A DNA stretch of 64,000 nt from Bacteroidia bacterium (GCA_020635905.1 JACJYV010000005.1:620001-684000); one strand, 5' to 3'. Counted from the first letter of the stretch, positions 1-8,940 are shown. The notes: generated from the letters alone by a model not told the origin. Program-made: numbers and translations.

Positions 1-432
1 CGGACAATTTGGAGCAATCCGGATACCCGCACAGAATTGTTGAACAAACTGGGTCAAATGGGATTTGATGGGGAACAAATGAATACCCTCAAGCAAATGT
101 TTGAAGCCGAAGACAGTGACATCTTTGATGTGCTTTCTCATATTTCATTCGATTCTGAAATTCTGAGTAGAAAAGAGCGAAGCGAAAAAGTCCGGACCGA
201 TCAGGATTTCTTCAATTCCTATACCGAAACTCAAGCACAACAATTTCTCCGCTTCATTTTGGAACGGTACGAACAAACCGGTATCGAAGAACTTCGCCGG
301 GACCGCCTAGGCGAGCTCATCAAGCTGAACCGCCTGGGAACTCCGCGGGAAGCAGGGAAGTTTTTTGGCGGTATGCCAGGGCTGGTAGATGCTTTTTATA
401 AGATTCAAACAAGGATTTATCGAGCAGGTTAA
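1..432 (+). CDS. hsdR: Type I restriction enzyme R subunit, C-terminal end (partial)
   Basis: The reading frame is open from the first base and stops with TAA at 430-432, so only about the last 143 residues are present. The sequence is helical and charged, with the look of the EcoEI_R C-terminal helical domain (QFLRFILERYEQTG, then GGMPGLVDAFYKIQTRIY). In type I systems HsdR supplies the DEAD-box translocase and the DNA-cleaving nuclease, but those domains lie outside the window. The assignment leans on this tail plus hsdM and hsdS downstream. The next gene begins 4 bp after the stop, so transcription is probably continuous through the operon. Confidence 0.8.
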   Translation, partial: RTIWSNPDTRTELLNKLGQMGFDGEQMNTLKQMFEAEDSDIFDVLSHISFDSEILSRKERSEKVRTDQDFFNSYTETQAQQFLRFILERYEQTGIEELRRDRLGELIKLNRLGTPREAGKFFGGMPGLVDAFYKIQTRIYRAG

Positions 433-436
433 ACTG

Positions 437-2179
437 ATGCAAATCAATTTTAAAAATAAACTTCACGAAGATTTGCAAGTTTTAAATCTTGTGAAACCCG
501 TTACCACTTTTATAGGAGGGAATGGGTGTGGAAAGTCCTCAATTTTGGAAGCAATTTTTGAGGACTTTCTTAATGACTCTGACAAAAGAGTAATCTGTTT
601 CTCATCAGGTCAAAATGAATTGTTCACCAATATTTTTTGGAATCACAAAACCTCCCATAGGCGATTTATTAAATCTGAAAATGAGATCATTCGCTCATTT
701 TATTTTGATTATAGTTGGGTAAGGTTACTCATTTTCTTTGCATCTCAATTAAAAAGTAATGGGATGGTTAGAAAATATCTATTGGAGCATAACTATACTC
801 AAGAACGTCGAATTACTGCTGATAGGGCGGACGATTTAGGTTCACACCTATGGATGAAATTTCGAATTCCGAAATGGTATGTGGACAGAATAAAAGGCGA
901 AATAGAAGAAGAGGGAAAGGAGGAATTTGACGATTCTAAAAAGCGTTTCAGAAAAACGTATTTTCACGAAATTCTCGAAAATTTTACTGGGAAGTTTTTT
1001 CCCTATTTTGATTTCCAAACAGGATATAATGTTGTTAAGAGTTGGATTAATATAGATAATTCTAATATTTTTCAATTATTTTCCCCAGCAAGCCCTGAAA
1101 GAATTTTTTCTTTTTTTGCTTTAGGGTCATTTGGTTACGGGCATAACTTCCCACTTGAAGAAATCCAATTAAATTTTGAGAATGGGATGGAATTAAGACA
1201 ACTAAGCGATGGGGAATATCAACTACTCTCAATTTATGCAATCCTGGACCTTTTTGATAATAGAGACACATTATTTCTTTTTGATGAAATTGATTCTCAC
1301 CTCTATTATAGAAATATTGAAAATCTTTGGAATAGGTTATCTTCTGTTCAGGGAAAGGTTTTGACCACCACCCATATTTCTGAGTCAATAATAAGAAATG
1401 AGTTTGAGGCCTTGAAATACATCGAGGGTGGAATCATCAAAGATGATCTAACTGCAAAAGAGCTATTGCGCAGATTTAGTCGTGTTGTAGGAATATCCCA
1501 ATTTGAATATAAGGTTGCAGGAACCATCAAAAATATCGTTTTATTAGATGATGAAGATGACTGGCAAATATTTACTCTGCTTCTAAAGAGAAAACTTGGG
1601 ACACCTAATATTGAAGGCCTTAGCTCAATTGTTCCTATTAAGGTGAGTTCAAGTTTTGGAAGTACATCCGAGAAACTTGGAAAAGGGAAATATGAATTCA
1701 TAAAAGGAATTAAATCTTCTCATTTAAAAGGTTCGTTAAGAACGAGAAATATATTTTTGATCTGTGATAGGGATAACTTCCCTGTTGAGAGTGTAAATGA
1801 AGATATGACCGTGCAACCAGATCATGAATTCAAGGAATTGAGGTGTTTTCAGAACGAACAGGTTGAGTCTCATCTACTTTGTTGGAAACGAAGAGAAATT
1901 GAAAACTACTTGATCTCTGTAACTGCCCTTGATACGCTTGGGTTAAGTGCTGAACTTGCACGAAGCTTTCCCAGGAGCCAGTTTCAAGCTGGTGACAATT
2001 TGGATGGAGAAAGTAGTATTCAGCAATTCGATGCAAAATCACTTATCCATCAAATCTACAAGCAGCCCCAATTCAATATTGACCTATTGCAAGAATATAT
2101 AAATTCAATTCCCCCAAACGAAATTTCTGATGATATTTTGAAGGTTTATGATTTCTTGATGGCAAAAATAAAACTATGA
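437..2179 (+). CDS. AAA/ABC-type ATPase with C-terminal TOPRIM-like (DUF4435-like) region
   Basis: A 580-residue protein. The start chosen is ATG at 437, just after hsdR; an in-frame start at 389 would overlap hsdR and add a non-conserved tail. Walker A is GGNGCGKSS (about 27-35), an ABC-like signature LSDGEYQLL lies near 257, Walker B LFLFDEIDSHL near 280, and a switch histidine in TTTHIS near 312. The C-terminal part has LLDDEDDW (about 368), ICDRDN (about 442) and REIENYL (about 487). This acidic pattern resembles a TOPRIM/DUF4435 fold with Asp in place of the usual Glu. The stop overlaps the hsdM start as ATGA, so it is coupled to the methyltransferase. By eye it is much more AT-rich than hsdM. 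Family knowledge: PrrC and RloC are ATPase effectors linked to type I systems, and PARIS pairs an ATPase with a DUF4435 nuclease. A guard or abortive-infection role is inference; no anticodon-nuclease domain is proven. Confidence 0.75.
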   Translation: MQINFKNKLHEDLQVLNLVKPVTTFIGGNGCGKSSILEAIFEDFLNDSDKRVICFSSGQNELFTNIFWNHKTSHRRFIKSENEIIRSFYFDYSWVRLLIFFASQLKSNGMVRKYLLEHNYTQERRITADRADDLGSHLWMKFRIPKWYVDRIKGEIEEEGKEEFDDSKKRFRKTYFHEILENFTGKFFPYFDFQTGYNVVKSWINIDNSNIFQLFSPASPERIFSFFALGSFGYGHNFPLEEIQLNFENGMELRQLSDGEYQLLSIYAILDLFDNRDTLFLFDEIDSHLYYRNIENLWNRLSSVQGKVLTTTHISESIIRNEFEALKYIEGGIIKDDLTAKELLRRFSRVVGISQFEYKVAGTIKNIVLLDDEDDWQIFTLLLKRKLGTPNIEGLSSIVPIKVSSSFGSTSEKLGKGKYEFIKGIKSSHLKGSLRTRNIFLICDRDNFPVESVNEDMTVQPDHEFKELRCFQNEQVESHLLCWKRREIENYLISVTALDTLGLSAELARSFPRSQFQAGDNLDGESSIQQFDAKSLIHQIYKQPQFNIDLLQEYINSIPPNEISDDILKVYDFLMAKIKL

Positions 2180-3648
2180 CCGATCTCCAACCCAAAATTG
2201 ACCGTATCACCGACATCCTGCGCCGCGACGACGGGATCAGCGGTGCCATGCACTATACCGAACAAATCTCCTGGATTCTTTTCTTGAAGTTCTTGAACGA
2301 CCACGAACTCAACAAGGCCGATGAGGCCTTTCTGGAAAACAAAGAGTACGACTTCGTAATCGACGAAGCCCACCGCTGGGATGCCTGGGCCTGCCCGAAA
2401 GGGGAGGACGGCAAGCTCGACCTGAGCAAAGCCATTACCGGGGACGACCTGACCCGTTATGTTAATACCCAGCTTTTTCCTTACCTGAAAAGCTTCAAAA
2501 ACCAGACCCAGGCCCCCAAATCCGTCAAATACAAAATCGGAGCTATTTTTGAATTCCTGGACAACAAGATCGCCAGCGGACACACCCTGCGTGAGGTGTT
2601 GGATATCATCGACACCCTGGATTTCCAAAACGAAAACGAACTCTTCGAGCTTTCGCATGTATATGAAAATCTGCTCCAGGGCATGGGCAGCGATGGCGGA
2701 AATTCGGGTGAATTTTACACTCCCCGGGCCGTGATCAAGGCGATGGTCAAGGTACTTGATCCCAAAGTAGGGGAGACCATTTATGACGGGGCAGCTGGTT
2801 CCTGCGGCTTTCTGGTGGAAGCCTATGAGCACATGAAGCAGCAGAAAAACCTGTCCACCAAAGACCTGCGTACCCTGCAAGAGGACACCTTTTACGGTAA
2901 CGAAAAAACCCCCCTGGCCTACGTGATGGGCGTGATGAATATGATCCTGCATGGCGTGGAAAGCCCCAACATTTACAAGGCCAACACCCTGACCCGCAAC
3001 ATCCGCGACATCCAGGAAAAGGACCGTCACGATGTGATCATTGCCAACCCACCTTTTGGAGGCAAGGAAAAGTCGCAAATCCAGCAAAACTTCCCCATTC
3101 AGGCCAATGCCACTGAACTCCTGTTCATTCAGCATTTTATGAAAATGCTCAAGGTAGGTGGCCGCGCAGCCATCATCATTCCCGAGGGGATTCTCTTTCA
3201 AACCAATACGGCCTTCGCAAAGGTCAAACAAAACCTGCTGGAGCAGTTCAACCTGCACACCATTGTGAGCTTGCCTGCCGGGGTATTCCTGCCTTACAGC
3301 GGGGTAAAGACCAACATCATTTTCTTCGAACGAAAGGGTGCTACCAGTGATATTTGGTATTACGAAGTCAATCCACCTGCCAAACTAACCAAAAACAAGC
3401 CGATTCTCTACGAGCACATGGAGGAATTCGTCAAGCTCTGGCCGACCCGCGCCGACAGCGAAAACTCCTGGACTGTCAACGTCAACGATCTCAAGGATTA
3501 CGACCTTTCGGCCAAGAACCCCAACAAGCAGGTGGAAGTCGATCACCTGGCTCCCAAAAAGATCATCGCCAATATCAAAAAGAAGGATGCCCGCATCGGG
3601 GAATTAATGGCTGAAATCGAAATGATTTTGGAGGGGGGATATGAGTAA
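2176..3648 (+). CDS. hsdM: Type I restriction-modification DNA methyltransferase M subunit
   Basis: A 490-residue N6-adenine methyltransferase, typical length for HsdM. An N-terminal helical HsdM_N domain (about 1-140) precedes the catalytic domain. The SAM-binding motif reads DGAAGSCGFL near 203 (usual form D-x-A-x-GTGGFL), and the catalytic motif IV is NPPFGG with N at 291. HsdM works with HsdS to methylate the target and with HsdR to form the restriction complex. The start ATG overlaps the stop of the ATPase gene by 4 bp, and the 3' end overlaps hsdS by 8 bp, so the three are one translationally coupled unit. It is GC-rich compared with the ATPase gene before it and the Gabija genes after hsdS. 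Confidence 0.97.
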   Translation: MTDLQPKIDRITDILRRDDGISGAMHYTEQISWILFLKFLNDHELNKADEAFLENKEYDFVIDEAHRWDAWACPKGEDGKLDLSKAITGDDLTRYVNTQLFPYLKSFKNQTQAPKSVKYKIGAIFEFLDNKIASGHTLREVLDIIDTLDFQNENELFELSHVYENLLQGMGSDGGNSGEFYTPRAVIKAMVKVLDPKVGETIYDGAAGSCGFLVEAYEHMKQQKNLSTKDLRTLQEDTFYGNEKTPLAYVMGVMNMILHGVESPNIYKANTLTRNIRDIQEKDRHDVIIANPPFGGKEKSQIQQNFPIQANATELLFIQHFMKMLKVGGRAAIIIPEGILFQTNTAFAKVKQNLLEQFNLHTIVSLPAGVFLPYSGVKTNIIFFERKGATSDIWYYEVNPPAKLTKNKPILYEHMEEFVKLWPTRADSENSWTVNVNDLKDYDLSAKNPNKQVEVDHLAPKKIIANIKKKDARIGELMAEIEMILEGGYE

Positions 3649-4846
3649 GCGATTACCGAATGGATGGGACCTCCGCAGAATCGAAGAATTTGCGAAAACG
3701 AAAAGTGGTGGAACTCCAAAAAGATCAAACCCAAAATATTGGGGAGGAAATATTCCTTGGCTAAAGTCTGGAGAGCTCAACGACCTGCTTTATATTAAGA
3801 AAAATTCAGAATTTATTTCAGAAGAGGGGTTAAAGAATAGTTCTGCCTCCCTATTTAAAAAGGGGACCCTTTTAATGGCAATGTATGGGGCTACAGCTGG
3901 AAAGCTTGGAATCCTAGGTATGGACGCGGCGACTAACCAAGCAGTGTGTTCGATTCAAAATCCTCGAAAATCCTTTGTAGAAAAGTTTCTATATTACTTC
4001 CTTCTTTTAAGTAGACCCAAAATAATTGAGGATAGCTCTGGCGGAGCCCAACCTAATATTTCAAAAACTTACATTGACTCTATTGAAATCCCTCTCCCAC
4101 CGCTCCCGGAGCAGGAGCGGATCGTGGCGAAGCTGGACACACTGTTTGCGCGGATCGATGAGGCGATCGCCTTGTTGGAGGAAAACATCGCCGCCACCGA
4201 GCGGCTGATGGAGAGCGTGCTGGATGAGGTGTTTAGGGATGCTGCGGAGAAGTGGGAGATGTTTGAGCTGAAGAAATTGGGGAAATTTTATGGCGGAGGG
4301 ACTCCCTCAAAGCAAAATAAGAATTTCTGGAATGGGGATATAGTCTGGATCAGTCCCAAGGATATGAAATCTAAATATTTATCCAATTCTGAGCTTTCCA
4401 TTACCTCATTAGCGATATCTCAATCATCAGTCAAGGAAATCCCGAAAAATTCTCTCCTTTTTGTAACAAGAAGTGGTATTCTAAAACACAAGTTTCCCCT
4501 TGGTATTAATGAAGTAAATTGTACAATAAATCAAGATTTGAAGGCATTTATACCAGGAAAAGGGCTTTCAACAGAATTTGTCTATTGGATGTTCAGGTCC
4601 TTAGAACAAAGAATTCTGGAGGATTATGTTAAAACAGGGGTTACTGTCCAAAGCATTATATTTTCTGATTTTAAAGAGATAATGATTCCCAAGCCTGAGA
4701 AGGATGAACAGGCAACTTTGGTAAAAAAAATGTCTGGGCTTTCGAATAGAATTCAAGAAATAAAAAAAGAAAATAAGGAACGAATTGATTACTACCAATC
4801 TCTCAAATCGAGCTTACTTGATCAGGCTTTTCGGGGGGAATTGTAA
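3641..4846 (+). CDS. hsdS: Type I restriction-modification specificity subunit S
   Basis: A 401-residue HsdS with two target-recognition domains (about 5-145 and 205-345), each followed by a helical conserved region. The central one starts LPPLPEQERIVAKLDTLF near 151; the C-terminal one starts KPEKDEQATLVKKM near 350 and ends LLDQAFRGEL. The subunit sets the bipartite DNA sequence recognised by the complex. Both recognition domains are AT-rich, while the central helical segment (about 4090-4260) is strongly GC-rich like hsdM. This mosaic is expected if the recognition domains are exchanged by recombination. Overlaps hsdM by 8 bp; gajA begins 30 bp downstream. Confidence 0.96.
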   Translation: MSKRLPNGWDLRRIEEFAKTKSGGTPKRSNPKYWGGNIPWLKSGELNDLLYIKKNSEFISEEGLKNSSASLFKKGTLLMAMYGATAGKLGILGMDAATNQAVCSIQNPRKSFVEKFLYYFLLLSRPKIIEDSSGGAQPNISKTYIDSIEIPLPPLPEQERIVAKLDTLFARIDEAIALLEENIAATERLMESVLDEVFRDAAEKWEMFELKKLGKFYGGGTPSKQNKNFWNGDIVWISPKDMKSKYLSNSELSITSLAISQSSVKEIPKNSLLFVTRSGILKHKFPLGINEVNCTINQDLKAFIPGKGLSTEFVYWMFRSLEQRILEDYVKTGVTVQSIIFSDFKEIMIPKPEKDEQATLVKKMSGLSNRIQEIKKENKERIDYYQSLKSSLLDQAFRGEL

Positions 4847-4876
4847 GGATCAAATAAAATTAAAACTCTCCAAAGT

Positions 4877-6691
4877 ATGAAAATATCTCAGGTAATAATA
4901 AAAAACTTCCGGAATTTTAAAGAAGCCGTAATAAACCTAAATCCACAGACTTTGGTAATTGGCCAAAACGATATTGGAAAAACCAATCTACTTTTGGCTT
5001 TACGGACTCTATTTGACCCAACCCTTTCCTTTAATGACTTAGTTCCCCTCGAAACAGATTTTCATGTGGGAAGCCAAACGGACAGAATTGAAATAATTGT
5101 CCGGATTGATGAGGCTGAAGAAGATTGTATAAAGGCAGTCCTCGGGAAATATATGAATGATCAAGGCTCTGTTTTCCTTATCTATGAAGGATATCGCAAC
5201 CCTTTGGATGGAGATGATCCTTTTCAGGTCTTTGCCTCCCATGAACTCAATACGGATAGCTACCAGCCAATCAGTCGGTCTACATATCTCAGAGTACTAA
5301 AGATTAAATATATTGATAGCAACAGAAACCTATTTGATTACATAAAGAAAGAAAAACGAGCACTTCTTCAAAAGGCAAGAGATTTGAGAAAGGAAGAAGC
5401 CGTAACTGAGGATGATAAAAACTATGAAAAAATAGTTTCTGGTTTGGAGGAGGTAAATAATGCTATTCGAAAATTATCCTACGTTTTAAATGCGACAAAC
5501 ATTTTGAATGAGGAATTGGACAAATTGTCACATCATCACCACGGTCAAAATGTAGTTTTTGACGTTGGAGATTCAGATCCGGAGAAATTTGTTGAGGATG
5601 TCAGGCTTGCCGCTGAAATAGAAAATAATGCCATTGCAATAGGGGGTGAAGGAAGGAACAATCAAATTTTTTTCGCTTTGTGGGCAACGCAAAATGAAAT
5701 TCAAAACAAATTTGAAAATGAGGTCAACATTTATTGTATAGAGGAGCCTGAAGCACACCTTCACCCACATCAACAAAGAAAGTTGGCATCCTATTTTGTA
5801 AATAATGCAAATAGTCAATTAATCATTACCAGCCACTCTCCACAAATTGCTGCAGAATTTTCCCCAAACTCAATTGTACGACTATTCAATCAGTCTGGAG
5901 AGACGAAGGCTGCGAATGATGGTTGTGGAGACCATGTTGAGGAAGCATTTGTGAAATTTGCACATAGAATGAGTATCCTACCTGCAGAGGCATTTTTTTC
6001 AAATGTGGTTTTGTTGGTGGAGGGCGTTTCAGAATTATTGTTTTATAAAGCACTTGGCCTACAAATCGGAGTGGATCTTGATCAATTCAACATAAGTGTT
6101 CTGTCAGTGGAAGGAATTGGATTTATGCCATTTACAGATCTATTGAATGCATTAAATATTGAGTGGGTCATTCGTACCGATAATGACCTAATCCAGAAGG
6201 GTGGTAAAGTTAAAAAAGGAGAGAAACGGATGTATTATGCAAGGGGAGTTTCAATAGGTATTGATCAATACAAAACCTATTGGGAAAAAATTCCTCCTTT
6301 AGAAAAATTAATTAAAGACCATGCAGATTTATTAAAAAATCTCCCATCAGGAGAGCCAGAATTAGAAACCCAAAAAATTATTGGGTTGATTCGAGACGAG
6401 CTTAAAAAAACAGCATTTTTCCTGGCAAGTCAAGACTTGGAATCTGATTTGCTTTATTCTCCTTTAGGGCCCAAGATTAAGGAGTATTGGAGGCATTTGA
6501 ATTCTGATGATAAAATTCTTGAAGCGATGAGAGATGCCAAGGGGGAAAACATGTTTTCTTTTCTTATGAAGAATTCTGATTCCCTCCGAGTATTAATAAA
6601 CGATGATCTCGCAAAACCATTATTAAGATGTAAAAAGATCGTTGAATCAATATGGCAAAGAAACAACCCACCCCAGAGCAGCTCAAAATAA
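4877..6691 (+). CDS. gajA: Gabija anti-phage protein GajA (OLD-family ATPase-TOPRIM nuclease)
   Basis: A 604-residue OLD-family protein. The N-terminal ATPase has Walker A GQNDIGKT (29-36), Walker B IEEPEAHLHP (around 288-297) and a SHSP H-loop near 321. The TOPRIM nuclease follows with LLVEGVSE (E382) and RTDNDL (D435, D437), the metal-binding acidic residues. Known GajA proteins are nucleotide-sensing, sequence-specific nicking nucleases that assemble with the GajB helicase. Length agrees with the family (about 580). It overlaps the UvrD-like gene by 40 bp, the expected Gabija gene order. It is AT-rich and lies 30 bp after hsdS, probably co-transcribed with the restriction operon. A class 2 OLD pair that is not strictly Gabija is the main alternative. 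Confidence 0.9.
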   Translation: MKISQVIIKNFRNFKEAVINLNPQTLVIGQNDIGKTNLLLALRTLFDPTLSFNDLVPLETDFHVGSQTDRIEIIVRIDEAEEDCIKAVLGKYMNDQGSVFLIYEGYRNPLDGDDPFQVFASHELNTDSYQPISRSTYLRVLKIKYIDSNRNLFDYIKKEKRALLQKARDLRKEEAVTEDDKNYEKIVSGLEEVNNAIRKLSYVLNATNILNEELDKLSHHHHGQNVVFDVGDSDPEKFVEDVRLAAEIENNAIAIGGEGRNNQIFFALWATQNEIQNKFENEVNIYCIEEPEAHLHPHQQRKLASYFVNNANSQLIITSHSPQIAAEFSPNSIVRLFNQSGETKAANDGCGDHVEEAFVKFAHRMSILPAEAFFSNVVLLVEGVSELLFYKALGLQIGVDLDQFNISVLSVEGIGFMPFTDLLNALNIEWVIRTDNDLIQKGGKVKKGEKRMYYARGVSIGIDQYKTYWEKIPPLEKLIKDHADLLKNLPSGEPELETQKIIGLIRDELKKTAFFLASQDLESDLLYSPLGPKIKEYWRHLNSDDKILEAMRDAKGENMFSFLMKNSDSLRVLINDDLAKPLLRCKKIVESIWQRNNPPQSSSK

Positions 6692-8307
6692 TTGAGCATC
6701 CAGATAGCTGTTCTATTCTCGCAGGTCCTGGAAGTGGGAAAACTTTTACAATTGCCTCCAAGATCAAAGTTATCTTAAAGGAATTGGAATCGTATCAAGG
6801 GGTAATAGCTATTTCATATACGAATAAGGCAAGCGACGAATTGAAACATCGGTGCCTATCTGATGGAACGAATCCGAAAGGGTCATTTTTTGGAACCATT
6901 CATAAGTTTTGTATTGCCGAAATTATTTTCCCATTTGCGAACAGATTTTTTGAGAATCCAGAATCACCAATTGAAATTATTGCCCTGGAAGATCTCGGCC
7001 TGGATTGGAAAAAGAGAATTGAAGATCTACCATCAGTTGGAAGGTATGAGGATCAAATGGATGAACATTTCGATCTCTATTCTGATATGTATCAATCTGG
7101 CATCCTGGTTTTGGAAAGCATTGGCTTCATAGCCCTTTACATCATTAAAAGTTCTCAGGCTTGTCGGAGTTACTTAACTGCGAGATATTCCCATATATTT
7201 GTTGATGAATATCAAGACTCGAAGCGAGATCTTCATCAAATTTTTCTTGAATTACACATACTTGGAATAAAAGGGGTAGCCGTTGGAGATGTATTACAGG
7301 CCATTTTTGTGTCCCAGGCTGATTGCCTGAACGAATTACAAGAAAGCCCAGGTTTCAATCCGCCATTTCCTCTATCTGTAAACCATCGGTGTCATCCTTC
7401 TATACAGGACTATGCATGGTACTTCTTTACGGGAAAACGGCACCCTGGGTGTATCTATAATGAGAGTAGAGTTTTTGAGAAAAAGATAATTGGTTCAGAA
7501 GTGGACATCGCCAAATGGCTGAACAAAGCAGTACCATTTTTTGCAAAAAAGTATTGTGTCAGAGTGGGGAGCAACATTGGAATACTCGTTCATCAAAACA
7601 TCAAGTTAGATATTATTCCAGCTTACTTAACGTTTTCCTTTAAAATATCCCGAAACTCTTCTATATCCCTCGTATCCAGTCCCACTTCAAAAATGTTTGA
7701 GTCAGTTCTTGAATTCATAAGTTCTGAACATTTAACTCGATTTGAAATCATTGATCAATATTTTTTTGGCCGAGAGAATCAGAAACGCGCTTATAAAGCA
7801 TCTCAAATGCTTGAAGGAATTCGAAAGTATTTTCGGGACGGAGGAAACCTTGCTGAGGCACTTAATGTCTTTGAAAGTCTGGGAAAATCCTTAATTGGGC
7901 CAGATTATGACCCCAAAATGTTGGATTTGTTAAAAGAATGCATCACGGATGATCCAACCTTGGAATCCTTCAACCCCCCAATGGAAAACCAGGTACAACT
8001 TATGACCCTGCATAAATCTAAGGGGCTTGAGTTCGACATTGTCTTTCATCTTGACCTTTATGAATGGGCACTTCCTGGGGCAAGGTTTTCAAATCAAAAA
8101 AAAGAATACATTCGCCTCAATAGCGACGCCTGCTTACATTATGTAGGATTAACACGGTCCAGGAAGGCAGTTGTTCTTTGTACTAGTACTCAAAGACATA
8201 AAAAAAAATGGGGGACCGAAAAAATAGAAATTGGCCAAGGAAATCCATCAGAATTCCTGAGCACTCAAAAAGGGTTACCAGCCATGCGGGTAGCTAGCCC
8301 TATTTGA
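6652..8307 (+). CDS. gajB: Gabija anti-phage protein GajB (UvrD/Rep-like helicase)
   Basis: A 551-residue superfamily 1 helicase. It shows the Q-like N-terminus and Walker A GPGSGKT (25-31), motif Ia AISYTNKASDEL, motif II VDEYQDS (184-190; DEYQ in place of DEXQ), motif III-like GVAVGDVLQAIF, motif V TLHKSKGLEFD (around 452) and motif VI YVGLTRSRKA (around 497). It is shorter than UvrD (about 720), as GajB is. In Gabija, GajB associates with GajA, uses its ATPase on DNA ends and promotes nucleotide depletion. The ATG lies inside the end of gajA (40-bp overlap), so translation is probably coupled. Low GC matches gajA, so the pair looks like one acquired module. Confidence 0.92.
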   Translation: MAKKQPTPEQLKIIEHPDSCSILAGPGSGKTFTIASKIKVILKELESYQGVIAISYTNKASDELKHRCLSDGTNPKGSFFGTIHKFCIAEIIFPFANRFFENPESPIEIIALEDLGLDWKKRIEDLPSVGRYEDQMDEHFDLYSDMYQSGILVLESIGFIALYIIKSSQACRSYLTARYSHIFVDEYQDSKRDLHQIFLELHILGIKGVAVGDVLQAIFVSQADCLNELQESPGFNPPFPLSVNHRCHPSIQDYAWYFFTGKRHPGCIYNESRVFEKKIIGSEVDIAKWLNKAVPFFAKKYCVRVGSNIGILVHQNIKLDIIPAYLTFSFKISRNSSISLVSSPTSKMFESVLEFISSEHLTRFEIIDQYFFGRENQKRAYKASQMLEGIRKYFRDGGNLAEALNVFESLGKSLIGPDYDPKMLDLLKECITDDPTLESFNPPMENQVQLMTLHKSKGLEFDIVFHLDLYEWALPGARFSNQKKEYIRLNSDACLHYVGLTRSRKAVVLCTSTQRHKKKWGTEKIEIGQGNPSEFLSTQKGLPAMRVASPI

Positions 8308-8466
8308 TTTATTGATCACAGAAATAAGAATAGTGCTGTCCTGTTCCCCAACCATTGATAGTACTTAGTATTTTTTGATTGGATGACTCGAATTATGAAA
8401 ATGATCGTGGTCCTCCATGTTTTATTTTTTATTTCATTTGTAATAAATTTCATACCTTAGGGTATA

Positions 8467-8940
8467 ATGACCACCCAACCACCCATAACCCTCAACCTCT
8501 ACTTCAACGGCCTTTGGTCCGAGGAATACTTCGGCCGTCTTCCAGACTTCAGTGGCATCTACGCCATCTACGAAGGGCGCTTCATCAATGGCAGGGTTCA
8601 GCTTTCTCACGTCTTGTACATTGGCCAATCAGAAAACATACGTAGCCGAATTGCTTTCCACGAAAAACTGAGCGAATTCAGGGAAAATCTACGCCCGGAT
8701 TGGAAGCTCTACCTGAGTGCCGCAAAAGTATATAAAGAGCGGGCCCGGCTTCGCATGGAGGCCGCCATGATCTACCACTTTCAGCCCATCTTTAATGTGG
8801 ATGGAAGTGATTGGTTTCAGTATGGGCGTACCCACCTGGACATCCACGACACGCTTGGCCTTCTGAGTGGGGAAGTGGTGGTTGAGAATGACCCCAATCG
8901 TTCGATCTTAGACCCTGAAACGCTAATGTTCGAGGCGTAG
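8467..8940 (+). CDS. GIY-YIG domain protein
   Basis: A 157-residue protein with the hallmarks of a GIY-YIG nuclease: GIYAIY at 30-35, YIG at 51-53, Arg at 59 and 61, a Glu at 98 in RMEAAMIYHF and the terminal Asn at 110 (PIFN). The C-terminal 45 residues are family-unassigned. It lies 159 bp after gajB on the same strand and is clearly more GC-rich, so it may have a different history and its own promoter. GIY-YIG folds occur in restriction enzymes, homing and repair nucleases. Here it may be a free-standing defence accessory, but its substrate cannot be read from the sequence. Confidence 0.8.
   Translation: MTTQPPITLNLYFNGLWSEEYFGRLPDFSGIYAIYEGRFINGRVQLSHVLYIGQSENIRSRIAFHEKLSEFRENLRPDWKLYLSAAKVYKERARLRMEAAMIYHFQPIFNVDGSDWFQYGRTHLDIHDTLGLLSGEVVVENDPNRSILDPETLMFEA

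Noticed and set aside
437..2179. Straight identification as PrrC or RloC anticodon nuclease
   Set aside because: The C-terminal part shows an acidic TOPRIM-like pattern rather than the Arg-Glu-His anticodon-nuclease triad of PrrC, and the zinc-hook coiled coil of RloC is absent. Only the operon position and ATPase are similar.
2146..3258. 370-codon frame antisense to hsdM
   Set aside because: HsdM on the + strand has all catalytic motifs; the antisense product has no domain and arises from GC-rich codon bias.
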